From an uncultured Raoultella sp. (GTDB lineage Bacteria > Pseudomonadota > Gammaproteobacteria > Enterobacterales > Enterobacteriaceae), in assembly GCA_900759445.1 (NCBI GenBank), contig CAAEVH010000029.1:1-47372 (forward strand): a stretch of DNA of 47,372 nt, written 5' to 3'. Numbering within the stretch: the stretch's first letter is position 1; the number at the start of each line of letters is the position of its first letter. The notes beneath the pieces are model-generated. The model saw only the letters and a program-made list of their open reading frames with translations. It made no database searches and was not told where the DNA came from. Of the stretch, positions 1 to 9,015 are shown piece after piece. Both the position numbers and the translations under genes were made by a program.

Positions 1-38
1 AGGATTACCGCGCCCAGTACCAGTTTAGTACGATTCAT
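1..38 (-). CDS. lpp: Murein lipoprotein Lpp, 5' end only
   Basis: The reverse strand from position 38 reads ATG followed by MNRTKLVLGAVI, the start of the Braun lipoprotein signal peptide. The gene runs off the left edge after 12 codons, so the lipobox and mature helix are not visible. Lpp is the abundant outer-membrane lipoprotein that is covalently linked to peptidoglycan. A position immediately downstream of pykF is the standard enterobacterial arrangement. Confidence 0.93.
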   Translation of the reverse strand, partial: MNRTKLVLGAVI

Positions 39-82
39 TATTAATACCCTCTAGATTGAGTTAATCTCCATGTAGCGTTACA

Positions 83-107
83 AGTATTACACAAAGTTTT
101 TTATGTT
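83..107 (-). promoter_or_regulatory. lpp promoter
   Basis: On the reverse strand TAATACT (89 to 83) lies downstream of an AACATA element (107 to 102) in very AT-rich DNA. This arrangement and the leader ending in GAGGGTATTAATA before the lpp ATG match the strong E. coli lpp promoter as I remember it. The exact -35 hexamer is uncertain because AACATA is only 12 bp from TAATAC. Confidence 0.7.
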
Positions 108-293
108 GAGAATATTTTTTTGATGGGAATGCACTTATTTTTGATCGTTCGCTCAAAGAAGCATCGAATTGTGCAAAAACGGCTAAAAACCCGAGTGAAA
201 ACAGAAAGCTTCCATCGGATTCATCTTAGATAATCACGGATTAGATAGTGAAATCCGATTTGATTTTTTATTAATTGTAGCTATCGATAAAAT

Positions 294-321
294 AAAAAAA
301 GCGCCACCAGGGCGCTTTTTT
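294..321 (-). terminator. Rho-independent terminator of pykF
   Basis: A-run plus GCGCC (294-305), loop ACCA, then GGGCGC and a T-run (310-321) form a perfect stem flanked by A and T tracts. It starts 26 bp past the pykF stop codon. It is symmetric enough to act in both directions, but the only gene ending here is pykF. Confidence 0.9.
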
Positions 322-347
322 AAGCAAATTAATTCGCGTTGGAATTA

Positions 348-1760
348 TTACAGCACGTGAACGGATGCCGTGTTGGTCGTGCCGCTCGGAACCAGTGCAC
401 CGGAAACCATCACCACAACGTCACCTTTCTGAGCCAGACCGCTTTCCAGAGCGACTTCTTTACCCAGACGATAGAAATCATCGGTAGAGCTGATTTCTTT
501 AACTACCTGTGCAACAACGCCTTTGCTCAGCACCAGCTGACGCGCGGTAGTTTCGTTGGTGGTCAGCGCCAGGATGGTGGCATCCGGGAAGTATTTACGT
601 ACTGCGCGAGCAGATTTACCGCCCTGGGTTGCTACAACGATCAGCGGAGCATCCAGTTTTTCTGCAGTTTCAACCGCGCCACGGCAAACGGCTTCGGTGA
701 TGCGCAGTTTGCGGCTGTCGTTGTTGAAGTCCAGACGGCTGGTCATCACGCGGTCGGTACGCTCACAGATGGTTGCCATGATGGTGACGGCTTCCAGCGG
801 GTATTTACCTTTTGCAGACTCGCCAGACAGCATTACTGCATCGGTACCGTCGAGGATGGCGTTCGCGACGTCACCGGCTTCAGCGCGGGTCGGACGCGGG
901 TTTTTGATCATGGAGTCCAGCATCTGGGTCGCAGTGATAACGACTTTACGTGCACGGATGCATTTTTCGATGATCATCTTCTGCGCGAAGATAACTTCTT
1001 CAACCGGGATCTCAACGCCCATGTCGCCACGAGCAACCATGATGCCGTCAGATGCTTCGAGGATTTCGTCGAAGTTGTTCAGGCCTTCCTGGTTTTCGAT
1101 TTTGGAGATGATCTGGATGTTTTCGCCGCCGTGCGCTTTCAGGTGCTCACGGATTTCAACGACGTCAGAACGTTTACGGATAAAGGATGCTGCAACGAAG
1201 TCAACGCCTTGCTCGCAACCGAAGATCAGGTCCTGTTTGTCTTTTTCAGCCAGTGCTGGCAGCGCGATGGAAACGCCCGGCAGGTTAACGCCTTTGTTTT
1301 CGCCCAGGTCGCCGTTGTTCAGCACTTTACAGATAACTTTGTTACCTTCGATAGCGGTAACTTCCATGCCGATCAGACCATCGTCAACCAGAACGGTATT
1401 GCCGACGGACAGATCTTTAGTGAAGCCTTCATAAGTAACAGCAACGATTTCGTTGTTGCCGACGACAGATTTGTCGGTGGTGAAGGTGAAGGTCTGGCCC
1501 GCTTTCAGGGAAACGTCGTTACCGCCTTCCAGTTTGATGGTACGGATTTCCGGACCTTTGGTGTCGAGCAGGATTGCGGCTTTCTTGCCGGTTTTGCTCA
1601 TGACGTTGCGCAAATTCTTGATGCGCTGACCGTGTTCTTCATAGTCCCCGTGGGAGAAGTTCAGACGCATGACGTTCATGCCCGCGTCCAGCATTTTGGT
1701 TAACATCTCTTCGGATTCGGTTTTCGGACCGATGGTGCAAACAATTTTCGTCTTTTTCAT
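348..1760 (-). CDS. pykF: Pyruvate kinase I (type I, fructose-1,6-bisphosphate activated)
   Basis: The 470-residue product has the length of E. coli PykF and begins [16 protein letters not shown]. It converts phosphoenolpyruvate and ADP to pyruvate and ATP in the cytosol. Visible family features are the substrate-loop [10 protein letters not shown] near residue 35, the catalytic-lysine segment ISKIENQEG near 220, the Mg-binding [12 protein letters not shown] segment near 240, and the C-terminal allosteric domain with ATQGGKSAR. It is monocistronic, ends at its own terminator, and carries a Cra site in its leader, consistent with glycolytic regulation in enteric bacteria. Confidence 0.97.
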   Translation of the reverse strand: MKKTKIVCTIGPKTESEEMLTKMLDAGMNVMRLNFSHGDYEEHGQRIKNLRNVMSKTGKKAAILLDTKGPEIRTIKLEGGNDVSLKAGQTFTFTTDKSVVGNNEIVAVTYEGFTKDLSVGNTVLVDDGLIGMEVTAIEGNKVICKVLNNGDLGENKGVNLPGVSIALPALAEKDKQDLIFGCEQGVDFVAASFIRKRSDVVEIREHLKAHGGENIQIISKIENQEGLNNFDEILEASDGIMVARGDMGVEIPVEEVIFAQKMIIEKCIRARKVVITATQMLDSMIKNPRPTRAEAGDVANAILDGTDAVMLSGESAKGKYPLEAVTIMATICERTDRVMTSRLDFNNDSRKLRITEAVCRGAVETAEKLDAPLIVVATQGGKSARAVRKYFPDATILALTTNETTARQLVLSKGVVAQVVKEISSTDDFYRLGKEVALESGLAQKGDVVVMVSGALVPSGTTNTASVHVL

Positions 1761-1965
1761 GACAGTCTTAGTCTTTAAGTTGAGAAGGATATGGAAATCT
1801 GGCTCCCGCCGCGCACGGACGGGAAGCTAAACCTGAGTTACGAAAGTTGTGATGCCTCGCTCTAAGGATAGGTGACATCGAAAGAGCGTGCAGAGGAATG
1901 TGTGCTTGTGTTTCAGCCCAACGGGATGGTGAGTTTTGTAGTCGTTGAGTTTTACAGGTCAATGT

Positions 1966-1981
1966 GCTGAAACCATTCAAG
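1966..1981 (-). promoter_or_regulatory. Cra (FruR) operator of pykF
   Basis: The plus strand reads GCTGAAACCATTCAAG, matching the Cra palindrome GCTGAAWCGWTTCAGC at 13 of 16 positions. It lies just downstream of the predicted pykF transcription start, where bound Cra would repress, as known for E. coli pykF. Confidence 0.8.
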
Positions 1982-1996
1982 AGACAATTGGCGCGC

Positions 1997-2002
1997 ATTA
2001 TA
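1997..2002 (-). promoter_or_regulatory. pykF promoter -10 element
   Basis: TATAAT on the reverse strand (2002 to 1997), preceded by TTTTCAGCG. No good -35 is visible at 17 bp. It would give a leader of about 230 nt containing the Cra operator. Confidence 0.6.
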
Positions 2003-2336
2003 CGCTGAAAATTATCAAAAAGGAAAATGGAAACAGCGTTTCAAAACACTTCTGTGCAGTTTTACAGAAAATATTCATTAATTTGTTTCCAGGTATGGAT
2101 AAAGAGGTTGTTCGCAGCAGCATTTGTTGCGCAACAAGGTGTAATTGTCATCCCAATCCCTGACTTTTTGTGTATAACGCCGACCAAGTCGACATATTTC
2201 TAAAAGTTATATCAAATGCGTTTTAATTCATTTTAAAAGCCAATCTCACTGATTACACTCGTTTGGACATCCATACTGCTAAACAGCCAAAAGCGCTAGC
2301 AGCAGAACAATAAGCAGCAGCGGATACCTAAACGAC
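2003..2336. other. Intergenic region between the pykF promoter and the MetN-like gene
   Basis: This AT-rich stretch must hold the promoter of the plus-strand ABC operon. I see no convincing -35/-10 pair and no RNA structure. Short open frames here lack ribosome sites and resemble nothing. A pair of poor MetJ-like octamers at 2265-2280 is discussed under rejected items. Confidence 0.5.
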
Positions 2337-3359
2337 ATGATTGTCCTGAAAAATATTTCGAAAGTGTTTACGCCAGGCAGGCTTGCCATTACCGCTGTCG
2401 ATAACGTCAACCTGACGGTTGAACAGGGACAGATTTACGGAATTATTGGTTACAGCGGGGCGGGGAAAAGCACCTTAATACGCTTACTTAATGGTCTGGA
2501 AAAACCGACTTCAGGCAGCGTAACGATTAACGGCCACGATATCTCTGCCGCCCGTGGGGAATCTTTACGTCAGGCGCGACTGAAAATCAGCATGGTGTTT
2601 CAACACTTCAATTTGCTGTGGTCACGAACGGTTAGTGAAAATATTGCGTTCTCTATGCAAATTGCTGGAGCGCCAAAAGCATCAATTAAAGCGCGAGTTG
2701 CTGAACTGATTTCGCTGGTGGGGCTGAGCGGTCGTGAAAATGCGTATCCGTCCCAGCTTAGCGGTGGGCAAAAACAGCGGGTAGGAATTGCCCGTGCGCT
2801 GGCGAACAATCCTGACGTTCTGCTGTGTGATGAAGCCACTTCGGCGCTGGATCCGCAAACTACCGATCAAATCCTCGATTTGCTGCTCGATATTAATCGC
2901 CGCTTCAAATTAACCATTGTGCTGATCACGCATGAAATGTACGTGGTACGCAAAATCTGCGATCGCGTCGCGGTAATGGAAAACGGCAGGGTCGTTGAGG
3001 AAGGCGACGTGCTCAACGTCTTTACCCATCCGCAGCAGCCGATCACCCGACAGTTCGTTCGTCAGGTGAGTCAGTACACCGAGGAAGACGAGTTTAACCC
3101 ACAGTTGGCCAGCGAGCTGGGCGGTGTGGTGATCAAGCTAACGTTTACCGGGCAACGTACGCATCGGCCTGTGGTTGGCGAATTGACCCTGCGCTATGGC
3201 CTGCCGTTTAACATTTTACACGGCAAGATGACGCAAACCGCGCACGGTGTGTTTGGTCAGCTTTGGGTGCACGTTGTGGCCTCTGAGGAACAATTGAACA
3301 ATATTTTGGCCGATCTGCGCCAGAGCGACATTGAAGGCGAGGTGATCAACCATGGCTGA
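2337..3359 (+). CDS. MetN-type ABC importer ATPase with NIL domain
   Basis: The 340-residue protein energises an inner-membrane importer of the methionine family (MUT). Walker A is GYSGAGKS at residues 38-45, the signature LSGGQKQR is at 141-148, Walker B is VLLCDEATSALD around 161-172, and the H-loop LITHE ends at 200. The last 75 or so residues form the NIL regulatory domain, which binds methionine in MetN and mediates trans-inhibition. The downstream permease ATG overlaps its end by 8 bp, and the binding protein follows, so the three form one operon. Because backbone metNIQ normally lies elsewhere in the chromosome, this is probably a paralogue; methionine or a related amino acid is the likely substrate, but this is not proven by sequence. 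Confidence 0.88.
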   Translation: MIVLKNISKVFTPGRLAITAVDNVNLTVEQGQIYGIIGYSGAGKSTLIRLLNGLEKPTSGSVTINGHDISAARGESLRQARLKISMVFQHFNLLWSRTVSENIAFSMQIAGAPKASIKARVAELISLVGLSGRENAYPSQLSGGQKQRVGIARALANNPDVLLCDEATSALDPQTTDQILDLLLDINRRFKLTIVLITHEMYVVRKICDRVAVMENGRVVEEGDVLNVFTHPQQPITRQFVRQVSQYTEEDEFNPQLASELGGVVIKLTFTGQRTHRPVVGELTLRYGLPFNILHGKMTQTAHGVFGQLWVHVVASEEQLNNILADLRQSDIEGEVINHG

Positions 3360-4020
3360 AGAACTGTTTCCTCATCTGAAGTGGGAACAACTGCTGGCAG
3401 CAACCCAGGAAACGCTCTACATGACGGTCCTTTCTGGCGCGGCGACCTTTGTCCTGGGCGTTGCACTTGGTCTGGCTCTGTTCCTGACCGCACGCGGCGG
3501 ACTGTTTCACAATCGCGCGGTGTATAGCGTTATTTCGCTGGTGGTGAATATCTTTCGTTCCATCCCGTTCATCATTCTGATCGTGCTGCTGATCCCGTTT
3601 ACCAAAGCGATGGTTGGCACCATTCTCGGCGCTAATGCCGCGTTGCCTGCGCTGATTGTAGGGGCCGCACCGTTTTATGCGCGTCTGGTCGAAATTGCCC
3701 TGCGTGAAGTCGACAAAGGCGTTATTGAGGCGACGCGTTCGATGGGCGCACGGCTAAGCACGCTTATTTTTCGGGTTTTACTGCCGGAATCCTCTCCTGC
3801 TCTGGTGTCCGGGATCACCGTGACGCTGATTGCGCTGGTCAGCTACAGCGCGATGGCAGGGGTGATTGGCGCCGGTGGTTTAGGGAATTTGGCCTATCTG
3901 GAAGGATTCCAGCGCAACCACAGCGACGTCACGCTGGTGGCGACGGTGACGATTTTGCTCATTGTCTTCATCATCCAGCTTTGCGGCGATGTGATCACCT
4001 CTCTGTTAGATAAACGCTAA
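3352..4020 (+). CDS. MetI-type ABC importer permease
   Basis: This 222-residue inner-membrane protein has about five hydrophobic segments and the MetI fold. The EAA loop is visible around EVDKGVIEATRSMGAR near residues 120-135, where it contacts the MetN-like ATPase. FRSIPFIILIVLLIPFT is the characteristic MetI pore helix. The start ATG overlaps the ATPase gene by 8 bp, suggesting translational coupling. It ends 21 bp before the binding-protein gene. Confidence 0.9.
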   Translation: MAEELFPHLKWEQLLAATQETLYMTVLSGAATFVLGVALGLALFLTARGGLFHNRAVYSVISLVVNIFRSIPFIILIVLLIPFTKAMVGTILGANAALPALIVGAAPFYARLVEIALREVDKGVIEATRSMGARLSTLIFRVLLPESSPALVSGITVTLIALVSYSAMAGVIGAGGLGNLAYLEGFQRNHSDVTLVATVTILLIVFIIQLCGDVITSLLDKR

Positions 4021-4041
4021 TAAAATACGGAAACCATTATC

Positions 4042-4854
4042 ATGAAAAAATCACTGACGTTACTCGCCGCAGCAACCTTAAGCGCCCTGAGCTTTGCCTC
4101 CTGGGCCGATACTCTGACCGTTGGCGCCTCAAACGTGCCGCACGCGGAGATCCTTGAGCAGGCTAAGCCTATTCTGGCAAAGCAGGGGATCGATTTAGAG
4201 ATTAAACCGTTCCAGGATTACATTCTGCCCAACACCGCGCTGGCTGGCCGTGAGATTGACGCTAACTACTTCCAGCATATTCCGTACCTGAACAGCGTGA
4301 TTAAAGATCATGCGGGCGATAAAACCTACGATTTCGTCAGCGCCGGAGCGATTCACATCGAGCCAATTGGGATCTATTCGAAAAAAGTGAAATCGCTTAA
4401 AGATCTGCCGGAAGGCGGCAAGGTCATCATGCGCGATGCGGTATCTGAGGAAGGCCGTATTCTGTCGATTTTCGAAAAAGAGGGCGTAATCAAGCTGAAG
4501 CCGGGCGTGGATAAAGTCACCGCGCGCATTAGCGATATCGTCGAGAACCCGAAAAAACTGAAGTTCCTGCCTAACGTGGAAGCCGCGCTGTTACCGCAGA
4601 TGTATAACAACGACGAAGGCGATGCGGTGGTGATTAACGCCAACTACGCCATCGACGCCGGGCTGGATCCGGTAAAAGATCCTATCGCCGTCGAAAGTGG
4701 TGAAAACAACCCGTATGCCAACATCATTACCGTGCATCGTGGCGACGAGAAGAAAAAAGATATCGTGGCGCTGGTTGATGTCCTGCACTCAAAAGAGATC
4801 CAGGACTGGATCCGCACCAAATATAAAGGTGCGGTGATCCCGGTAAATAACTGA
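4042..4854 (+). CDS. MetQ-type periplasmic binding protein (NlpA family), soluble form
   Basis: The 270-residue NlpA-family binding protein captures the ligand for the MetNI-like permease. Residues 1-22 form a Sec signal peptide (MKKSLTLLAAATLSALSFAS then WA before DTLTVG). Unlike E. coli MetQ there is no lipobox cysteine, so the mature protein should be free in the periplasm. Family landmarks are GASNVPHAEIL, the FQDYILPNTAL stretch near residue 55 and ANYFQHIPYLN near 78. The absence of a lipid anchor marks it as a distinct subgroup that may prefer another ligand than L-methionine. Confidence 0.87.
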   Translation: MKKSLTLLAAATLSALSFASWADTLTVGASNVPHAEILEQAKPILAKQGIDLEIKPFQDYILPNTALAGREIDANYFQHIPYLNSVIKDHAGDKTYDFVSAGAIHIEPIGIYSKKVKSLKDLPEGGKVIMRDAVSEEGRILSIFEKEGVIKLKPGVDKVTARISDIVENPKKLKFLPNVEAALLPQMYNNDEGDAVVINANYAIDAGLDPVKDPIAVESGENNPYANIITVHRGDEKKKDIVALVDVLHSKEIQDWIRTKYKGAVIPVNN

Positions 4855-4865
4855 TCCGCTGGCGT

Positions 4866-4929
4866 TGCCTTATCCGGCCTACGACGTTCTGTAGGCCGGA
4901 TAAAACGCGTGGGTGTGGCCATCCGGCGT
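4866..4929. repeat. REP/BIME element
   Basis: GCCTTATCCGGCCTAC (4867-4882) and its inverted copy GTAGGCCGGATAA (4891-4903) flank a short loop, followed by a further half unit GGCCATCCGGCG (4917-4928). This is a typical enterobacterial REP arrangement in the gap between two convergent genes, the MetQ-like gene and ttrA. Confidence 0.88.
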
Positions 4930-7900
4930 TAGAGTTTCACTCGCTCAATCCTCGCTGGCAACCCCTGGCGCACCGCTGCACCTGACACCCAGTCAAGCCA
5001 GGTATTGGCTACCTGCCGGGTAGGATCCGCAAAGCCCAAATCGTTGAGATTAATCCCCGACCTTATTTGTGCGTCAAACGCCATCGGCTTGCCGTCGAGC
5101 GTATGCTGCGCCGCGCCCATTTCTTTATGCCCATAACCGTGTTCAATGGCGATCACGCCCGGCATCACGCCATTAAGCAGGCTTATCTGCGCCTGCGCCT
5201 GACCGCCAGGCGTGGTGATACGCACCATATCGCCGTGCGCTAAACCATATCGTTGACCATCCTGCGGATTAAGCGCCACCAGATTAACCGGCTTCAGATG
5301 ATGCAAACGTGGGATCACCGCCGTGGCGCTGGACATGGTATTGGATTTAAAAGAAATCAGTTTCAGCGGCCACTCTTGTTCCGGGAACAACTCCTCGACC
5401 GCACGCCCATCTGACAGGCGTGAAGGATACCAGGCCGGGCAGCCGCTGTAGCGCTCGCCGGTAATTGCATGGCGGTGCGCGGCGACGTCCGCATTCCAGA
5501 TTTGTAGCGGTTTTTCCCACGCATTGCCTATCCGATTCTCAACCCGCCCGCTGTTGTCCGGCGCAAAACGCCCACCGCGGGAGTAGATAAACGCCACCCG
5601 GCTGATTTCATCGGCTTTCAGCGTTTGGGTCATCACTGGCACGATCCGCTGTACCCCAGTCAGCGCTATGTCTTCCGGTTGCGCTTCAGCGACCGGCGCT
5701 TTGCCCATAAACGCAATATTGGCGGCGAGCCGCAGGTAGTAATCTTCCGCACGATTCAACGGATAGTGATTGCCCTGCGGATCGGTAATCGCATTGTCAC
5801 CAAATCCGGGGAGCCCGATACGTTTTGCCACTGCGATACAGAAAGATTCCATCGAGGCGGGTTGACCATCAGCGGTACTGCTGGTTGCCGCTGTCACTAC
5901 CGGCCAACGCGCGGTGGTGGCTTTACTGGCAACGCCGGCCCACGGGGCGCTGAATCCCCAGCTTTCAAAGTTGTGGGTATCCGGCACGATGTAATCGGCC
6001 AGCGCCGTGGTTTCGTTCATAAAGGCGTCAATAGCGATAAACAGCGGCAGACGCGCAGGATCCTTGAGCTTTTCTTCCGCCACGCCGCGCAACCCTGCGA
6101 TGCCGTAGAACGGGTTAGTCATGTTGGAGATCCAGGCTTTCAGCGGATAAGGGTAGCCTTCCAGCGCCGAGACGAGGAGTTCGGTAAGCTGGCCTGCGAC
6201 AAACGGATACCACGGGGCTTTGGCCGGGAAGGGCGATTGTCCGGCGGCCACCTTATTGCGATACTCTTCGGAAGACTCATAAGCAGTTTTACTGCGCGCG
6301 ATGCTTAATCCTTTTGGTTTTACCTTCCCGGCGAAGCTGTTCATGTTGTAGCGCGGACCGTCGGTGGCGCCATTGAACTTGCCGCCGCCGACAAATACGC
6401 CGCCTTCAAGACTGAGATTGCCAATCAGCGCATTGAGCATCATCACCGACCAGGCGTTATAAAATCCATTGCCTGCCATCATTCCACCGTGCGTAATCAC
6501 CGCTGCCTGGCGGCCATGGCGGGTAAACGCGTCGGCCAGGGCGCCAATGTCAGCTTCAGACACACCGCATTGCTGGCTGTACTGCGTCAGCGTTAGTTTC
6601 CCAGCGGACTCTTTCAGACACTGGAAGCTGCTTTTTACCGTCACCGTCTGACCGTCTGCCAGCGTGACCTGGCGGGTGATGAACAGCTGCGCGCGTGGGC
6701 AACTGCTGGCGGCGACAATTTCGCCGGCCTCGTTAATGACCACCGGCTCCTGGGCGGCGTTTGCACTCAGGTGCGCGAGGGTTAAATGCTGTCCGGCAAG
6801 GGTTGGAAGCTCATCGGTAATCACCAGATGCGTGGCGTTAGTCCAGCTTTTTTCCCCGGCCTGCTGCATGGCCTGTACGCCGGGAATGGTGAGATAATCG
6901 GCGTTATAACGCTGTTTTTCGATAATCCAACGGATCATCCCCATCGCCAGCGCGGAGTCACTTCCCGGACGTACAGGCTGCCAGTGGCCGCGATTGTCAG
7001 CCTGCACCGTGGTCAATGGCAGGGCCGGTGCTACCACCACATAACGGAAGTCGTCGCGTAAACGGGCGCTGGCCAGTTGGCGAGCCTGGCGCTTAAACGG
7101 GTTACCGGATTGCGCCGGAGACGTTCCCATAAATAGCGCGAATTTGACGTTGTCCCAGTCGGGCTTCACGTGGGTGTTTTTATCCAGATCGCCCATTAAC
7201 GCACCGGAACCGGCCCGGTATGCCAGACCACAGTAAGCGCCATGAGCGCCGAAGTTTTTACTGCCAAAACTATTTAATGCAAAGCGGCGCAAAAATGAAT
7301 CACGTCCTTCATCGCTGGTATTGGTGACCAGCAGTTGATTGGATTTAGGGCCAAAGCCGGGATGCCTGGCATCAAGCGGTGTGTTGGTGTCATGGATTGC
7401 CCGCAAGCCGTCAACGTGGCCTTCACCAAACAAGTCGCCGCCTTCCACCACCTCTTTGATCAGCTGTTCGAAGCTGATGCGCTGCCATTTTCCCTCACCG
7501 CGTTTGCCGACACGTTTCATGGGCTGGAGAATGCGTAACGGGCTGTATAAACCTTCAAGTAAGGTTGCGCCACGGGCGCAGGCCGTGGAACGCGCGTCAA
7601 GACCCGTTTCGCCCGCCAGTTGTTCCATTGCGGTGGCAAAGGGGACGGAGGCGTCAATATGGTGCTCGTGAGACAATGGGTGATAGGGGTTGCCCGCAAT
7701 GCGCAACACCTTGCCTTTTTCGCTGTCAACGCGCACCCGCACGCCACACTGCGTCCAGCAGCCGAAGCACTGCGTCATGGAGATAACCTGCTGCGGGTTC
7801 TGCTGCCAGCGCGGCTGGGCATTGGCTTCGGGGATGAGGGCGTTACCAAAGATGCGGTCTCGGGTAATTTTGCCCGAGGAGCCGTCCAGCAAACCGTCTA

Positions 7901-8000
7901 TCGCGCGCTTTGCCACATCCCGATAACTCAGGCCAAAAGTCACCATACCACCTACGGCAAGGCCTACTTTAAGCCACTGACGACGGGTTAAATTAGCCAT
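4929..8000 (-). CDS. ttrA: Tetrathionate reductase catalytic subunit TtrA
   Basis: The 1023-residue periplasmic molybdoenzyme of the DMSO reductase superfamily reduces tetrathionate to thiosulfate. The N terminus has a Tat motif TRRQWLK (residues 5-11). A [4Fe-4S] site is formed by Cys78, Cys81, Cys85 and Cys141 (CFGCWTQC, then TACARG). Cys257 in HGAYCGLA is the likely molybdenum ligand of the bis-MGD cofactor. Length agrees with Salmonella TtrA (about 1020). It is the last gene of a ttrB-ttrC-ttrA operon and its start overlaps ttrC by 8 bp. In the gut, tetrathionate formed by inflammation allows anaerobic respiration. Confidence 0.95.
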   Translation of the reverse strand: MANLTRRQWLKVGLAVGGMVTFGLSYRDVAKRAIDGLLDGSSGKITRDRIFGNALIPEANAQPRWQQNPQQVISMTQCFGCWTQCGVRVRVDSEKGKVLRIAGNPYHPLSHEHHIDASVPFATAMEQLAGETGLDARSTACARGATLLEGLYSPLRILQPMKRVGKRGEGKWQRISFEQLIKEVVEGGDLFGEGHVDGLRAIHDTNTPLDARHPGFGPKSNQLLVTNTSDEGRDSFLRRFALNSFGSKNFGAHGAYCGLAYRAGSGALMGDLDKNTHVKPDWDNVKFALFMGTSPAQSGNPFKRQARQLASARLRDDFRYVVVAPALPLTTVQADNRGHWQPVRPGSDSALAMGMIRWIIEKQRYNADYLTIPGVQAMQQAGEKSWTNATHLVITDELPTLAGQHLTLAHLSANAAQEPVVINEAGEIVAASSCPRAQLFITRQVTLADGQTVTVKSSFQCLKESAGKLTLTQYSQQCGVSEADIGALADAFTRHGRQAAVITHGGMMAGNGFYNAWSVMMLNALIGNLSLEGGVFVGGGKFNGATDGPRYNMNSFAGKVKPKGLSIARSKTAYESSEEYRNKVAAGQSPFPAKAPWYPFVAGQLTELLVSALEGYPYPLKAWISNMTNPFYGIAGLRGVAEEKLKDPARLPLFIAIDAFMNETTALADYIVPDTHNFESWGFSAPWAGVASKATTARWPVVTAATSSTADGQPASMESFCIAVAKRIGLPGFGDNAITDPQGNHYPLNRAEDYYLRLAANIAFMGKAPVAEAQPEDIALTGVQRIVPVMTQTLKADEISRVAFIYSRGGRFAPDNSGRVENRIGNAWEKPLQIWNADVAAHRHAITGERYSGCPAWYPSRLSDGRAVEELFPEQEWPLKLISFKSNTMSSATAVIPRLHHLKPVNLVALNPQDGQRYGLAHGDMVRITTPGGQAQAQISLLNGVMPGVIAIEHGYGHKEMGAAQHTLDGKPMAFDAQIRSGINLNDLGFADPTRQVANTWLDWVSGAAVRQGLPARIERVKL

Positions 8001-9015
8001 GTTGCATTCTCCTTGCGATCGCGTTCAGGGCTTCACGAACAATAATGATCAGTGCTATCCACAGGCCGAAGGTGCCCACAATGGCCAGCCAGCCATCGGT
8101 ACCACCGGGCAGGGTATAAGGATTAAACAGCGCGTTAAATTTCGGTACGGTCTGCACCTGGATAAGTAATGTCCAGCGCATCAGCCAGCACAGCGCCATC
8201 GCGCTAAATGCAAGTAATATGCGCAGCGGCAGCGATAAGGGGTTACGGAGCACCAGCCCGCACAGGACAAGCGAAACAAGCCATAGCGCAACCCAACCGA
8301 TAGCGTAGTGTCGTGCTAACGGGGCAACGTTCAGCCATTGGCGAATAGCCGAACCGGAAAGCGTATTGCCGCTCACCCATATCACCACGACCAAAGCCAG
8401 TACCATCAGGGTGACTGTCTGCCCCCACGCCAGTTTGCGGGCCAATGTTCCCTCGCGTTTTGCCGCGGCGATGAGCAAGGCGAGAAACGTTTGCAGCGCG
8501 CTGAGGAACATCGCAACCGGAAAGGCGTAGCTGAACCAGACAGGACGCGCCTGCACGACCGACACTTCGCGGCCGGTGTATACCAGTAACCCGATGGCTG
8601 ACAAGGCGCTACCTATCGCCAGCCACTTAGTGACACTGTAACTTTTAAGCGTTAACCGTTTAACATGCTGCGCCAGAAACCACAGACCTAAGAAGCCGGT
8701 AAATAGCGGTAAAAACAGCGCGCCCCAGGGCATCCAGGACCACGGCGTCGGCCAGGCGTAGAAATGCCAGACGCGGGCGGTTTGGTGTAAGTCAGCGGTC
8801 AGCGCCAGCGGCGCGGTAATCGCGCAGGTCAGGGCGATTAACAGCGTCAGATTTTCCAGCTCCGGCATCTCTTGTTTACGCCAGTGAAGTACGCAGGCGA
8901 ACAGCGCGGCGCAGGCGGCAATGCCGATGAAAAAGAAATATTGTACGGCCCAGGGTAACCAGCTTACGTCCTGGGGATGGGCCAGAACCTCTTCAATAAC
9001 CAGTGAATGGTTCAT
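7993..9015 (-). CDS. ttrC: Tetrathionate reductase membrane anchor TtrC
   Basis: The 340-residue, strongly hydrophobic protein belongs to the NrfD/PsrC family and has around nine membrane segments. It anchors TtrA and TtrB on the periplasmic face and passes electrons from menaquinol to TtrB. It contains no haem-binding motif, as expected for the family. Its ATG abuts the ttrB stop codon and its end overlaps ttrA by 8 bp, so the three subunits are tightly coupled. Confidence 0.93.
   Translation of the reverse strand: MNHSLVIEEVLAHPQDVSWLPWAVQYFFFIGIAACAALFACVLHWRKQEMPELENLTLLIALTCAITAPLALTADLHQTARVWHFYAWPTPWSWMPWGALFLPLFTGFLGLWFLAQHVKRLTLKSYSVTKWLAIGSALSAIGLLVYTGREVSVVQARPVWFSYAFPVAMFLSALQTFLALLIAAAKREGTLARKLAWGQTVTLMVLALVVVIWVSGNTLSGSAIRQWLNVAPLARHYAIGWVALWLVSLVLCGLVLRNPLSLPLRILLAFSAMALCWLMRWTLLIQVQTVPKFNALFNPYTLPGGTDGWLAIVGTFGLWIALIIIVREALNAIARRMQHG

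Noticed and set aside
339..1703. Long 454-codon plus-strand frame opposite pykF
   Set aside because: Shadow of the pykF codon pattern. The pykF protein is clearly the real product.
1768..2163. Short frames on both strands in the pykF leader region
   Set aside because: They cover the pykF promoter, Cra site and leader and show no protein-like pattern.
2265..2280. Two adjacent MetJ-like octamers GGACATCC and ATACTGCT upstream of the MetN-like gene
   Set aside because: Each matches AGACGTCT at only 5 of 8 positions, which is within chance for such AT-rich DNA, and there are no further tandem boxes.
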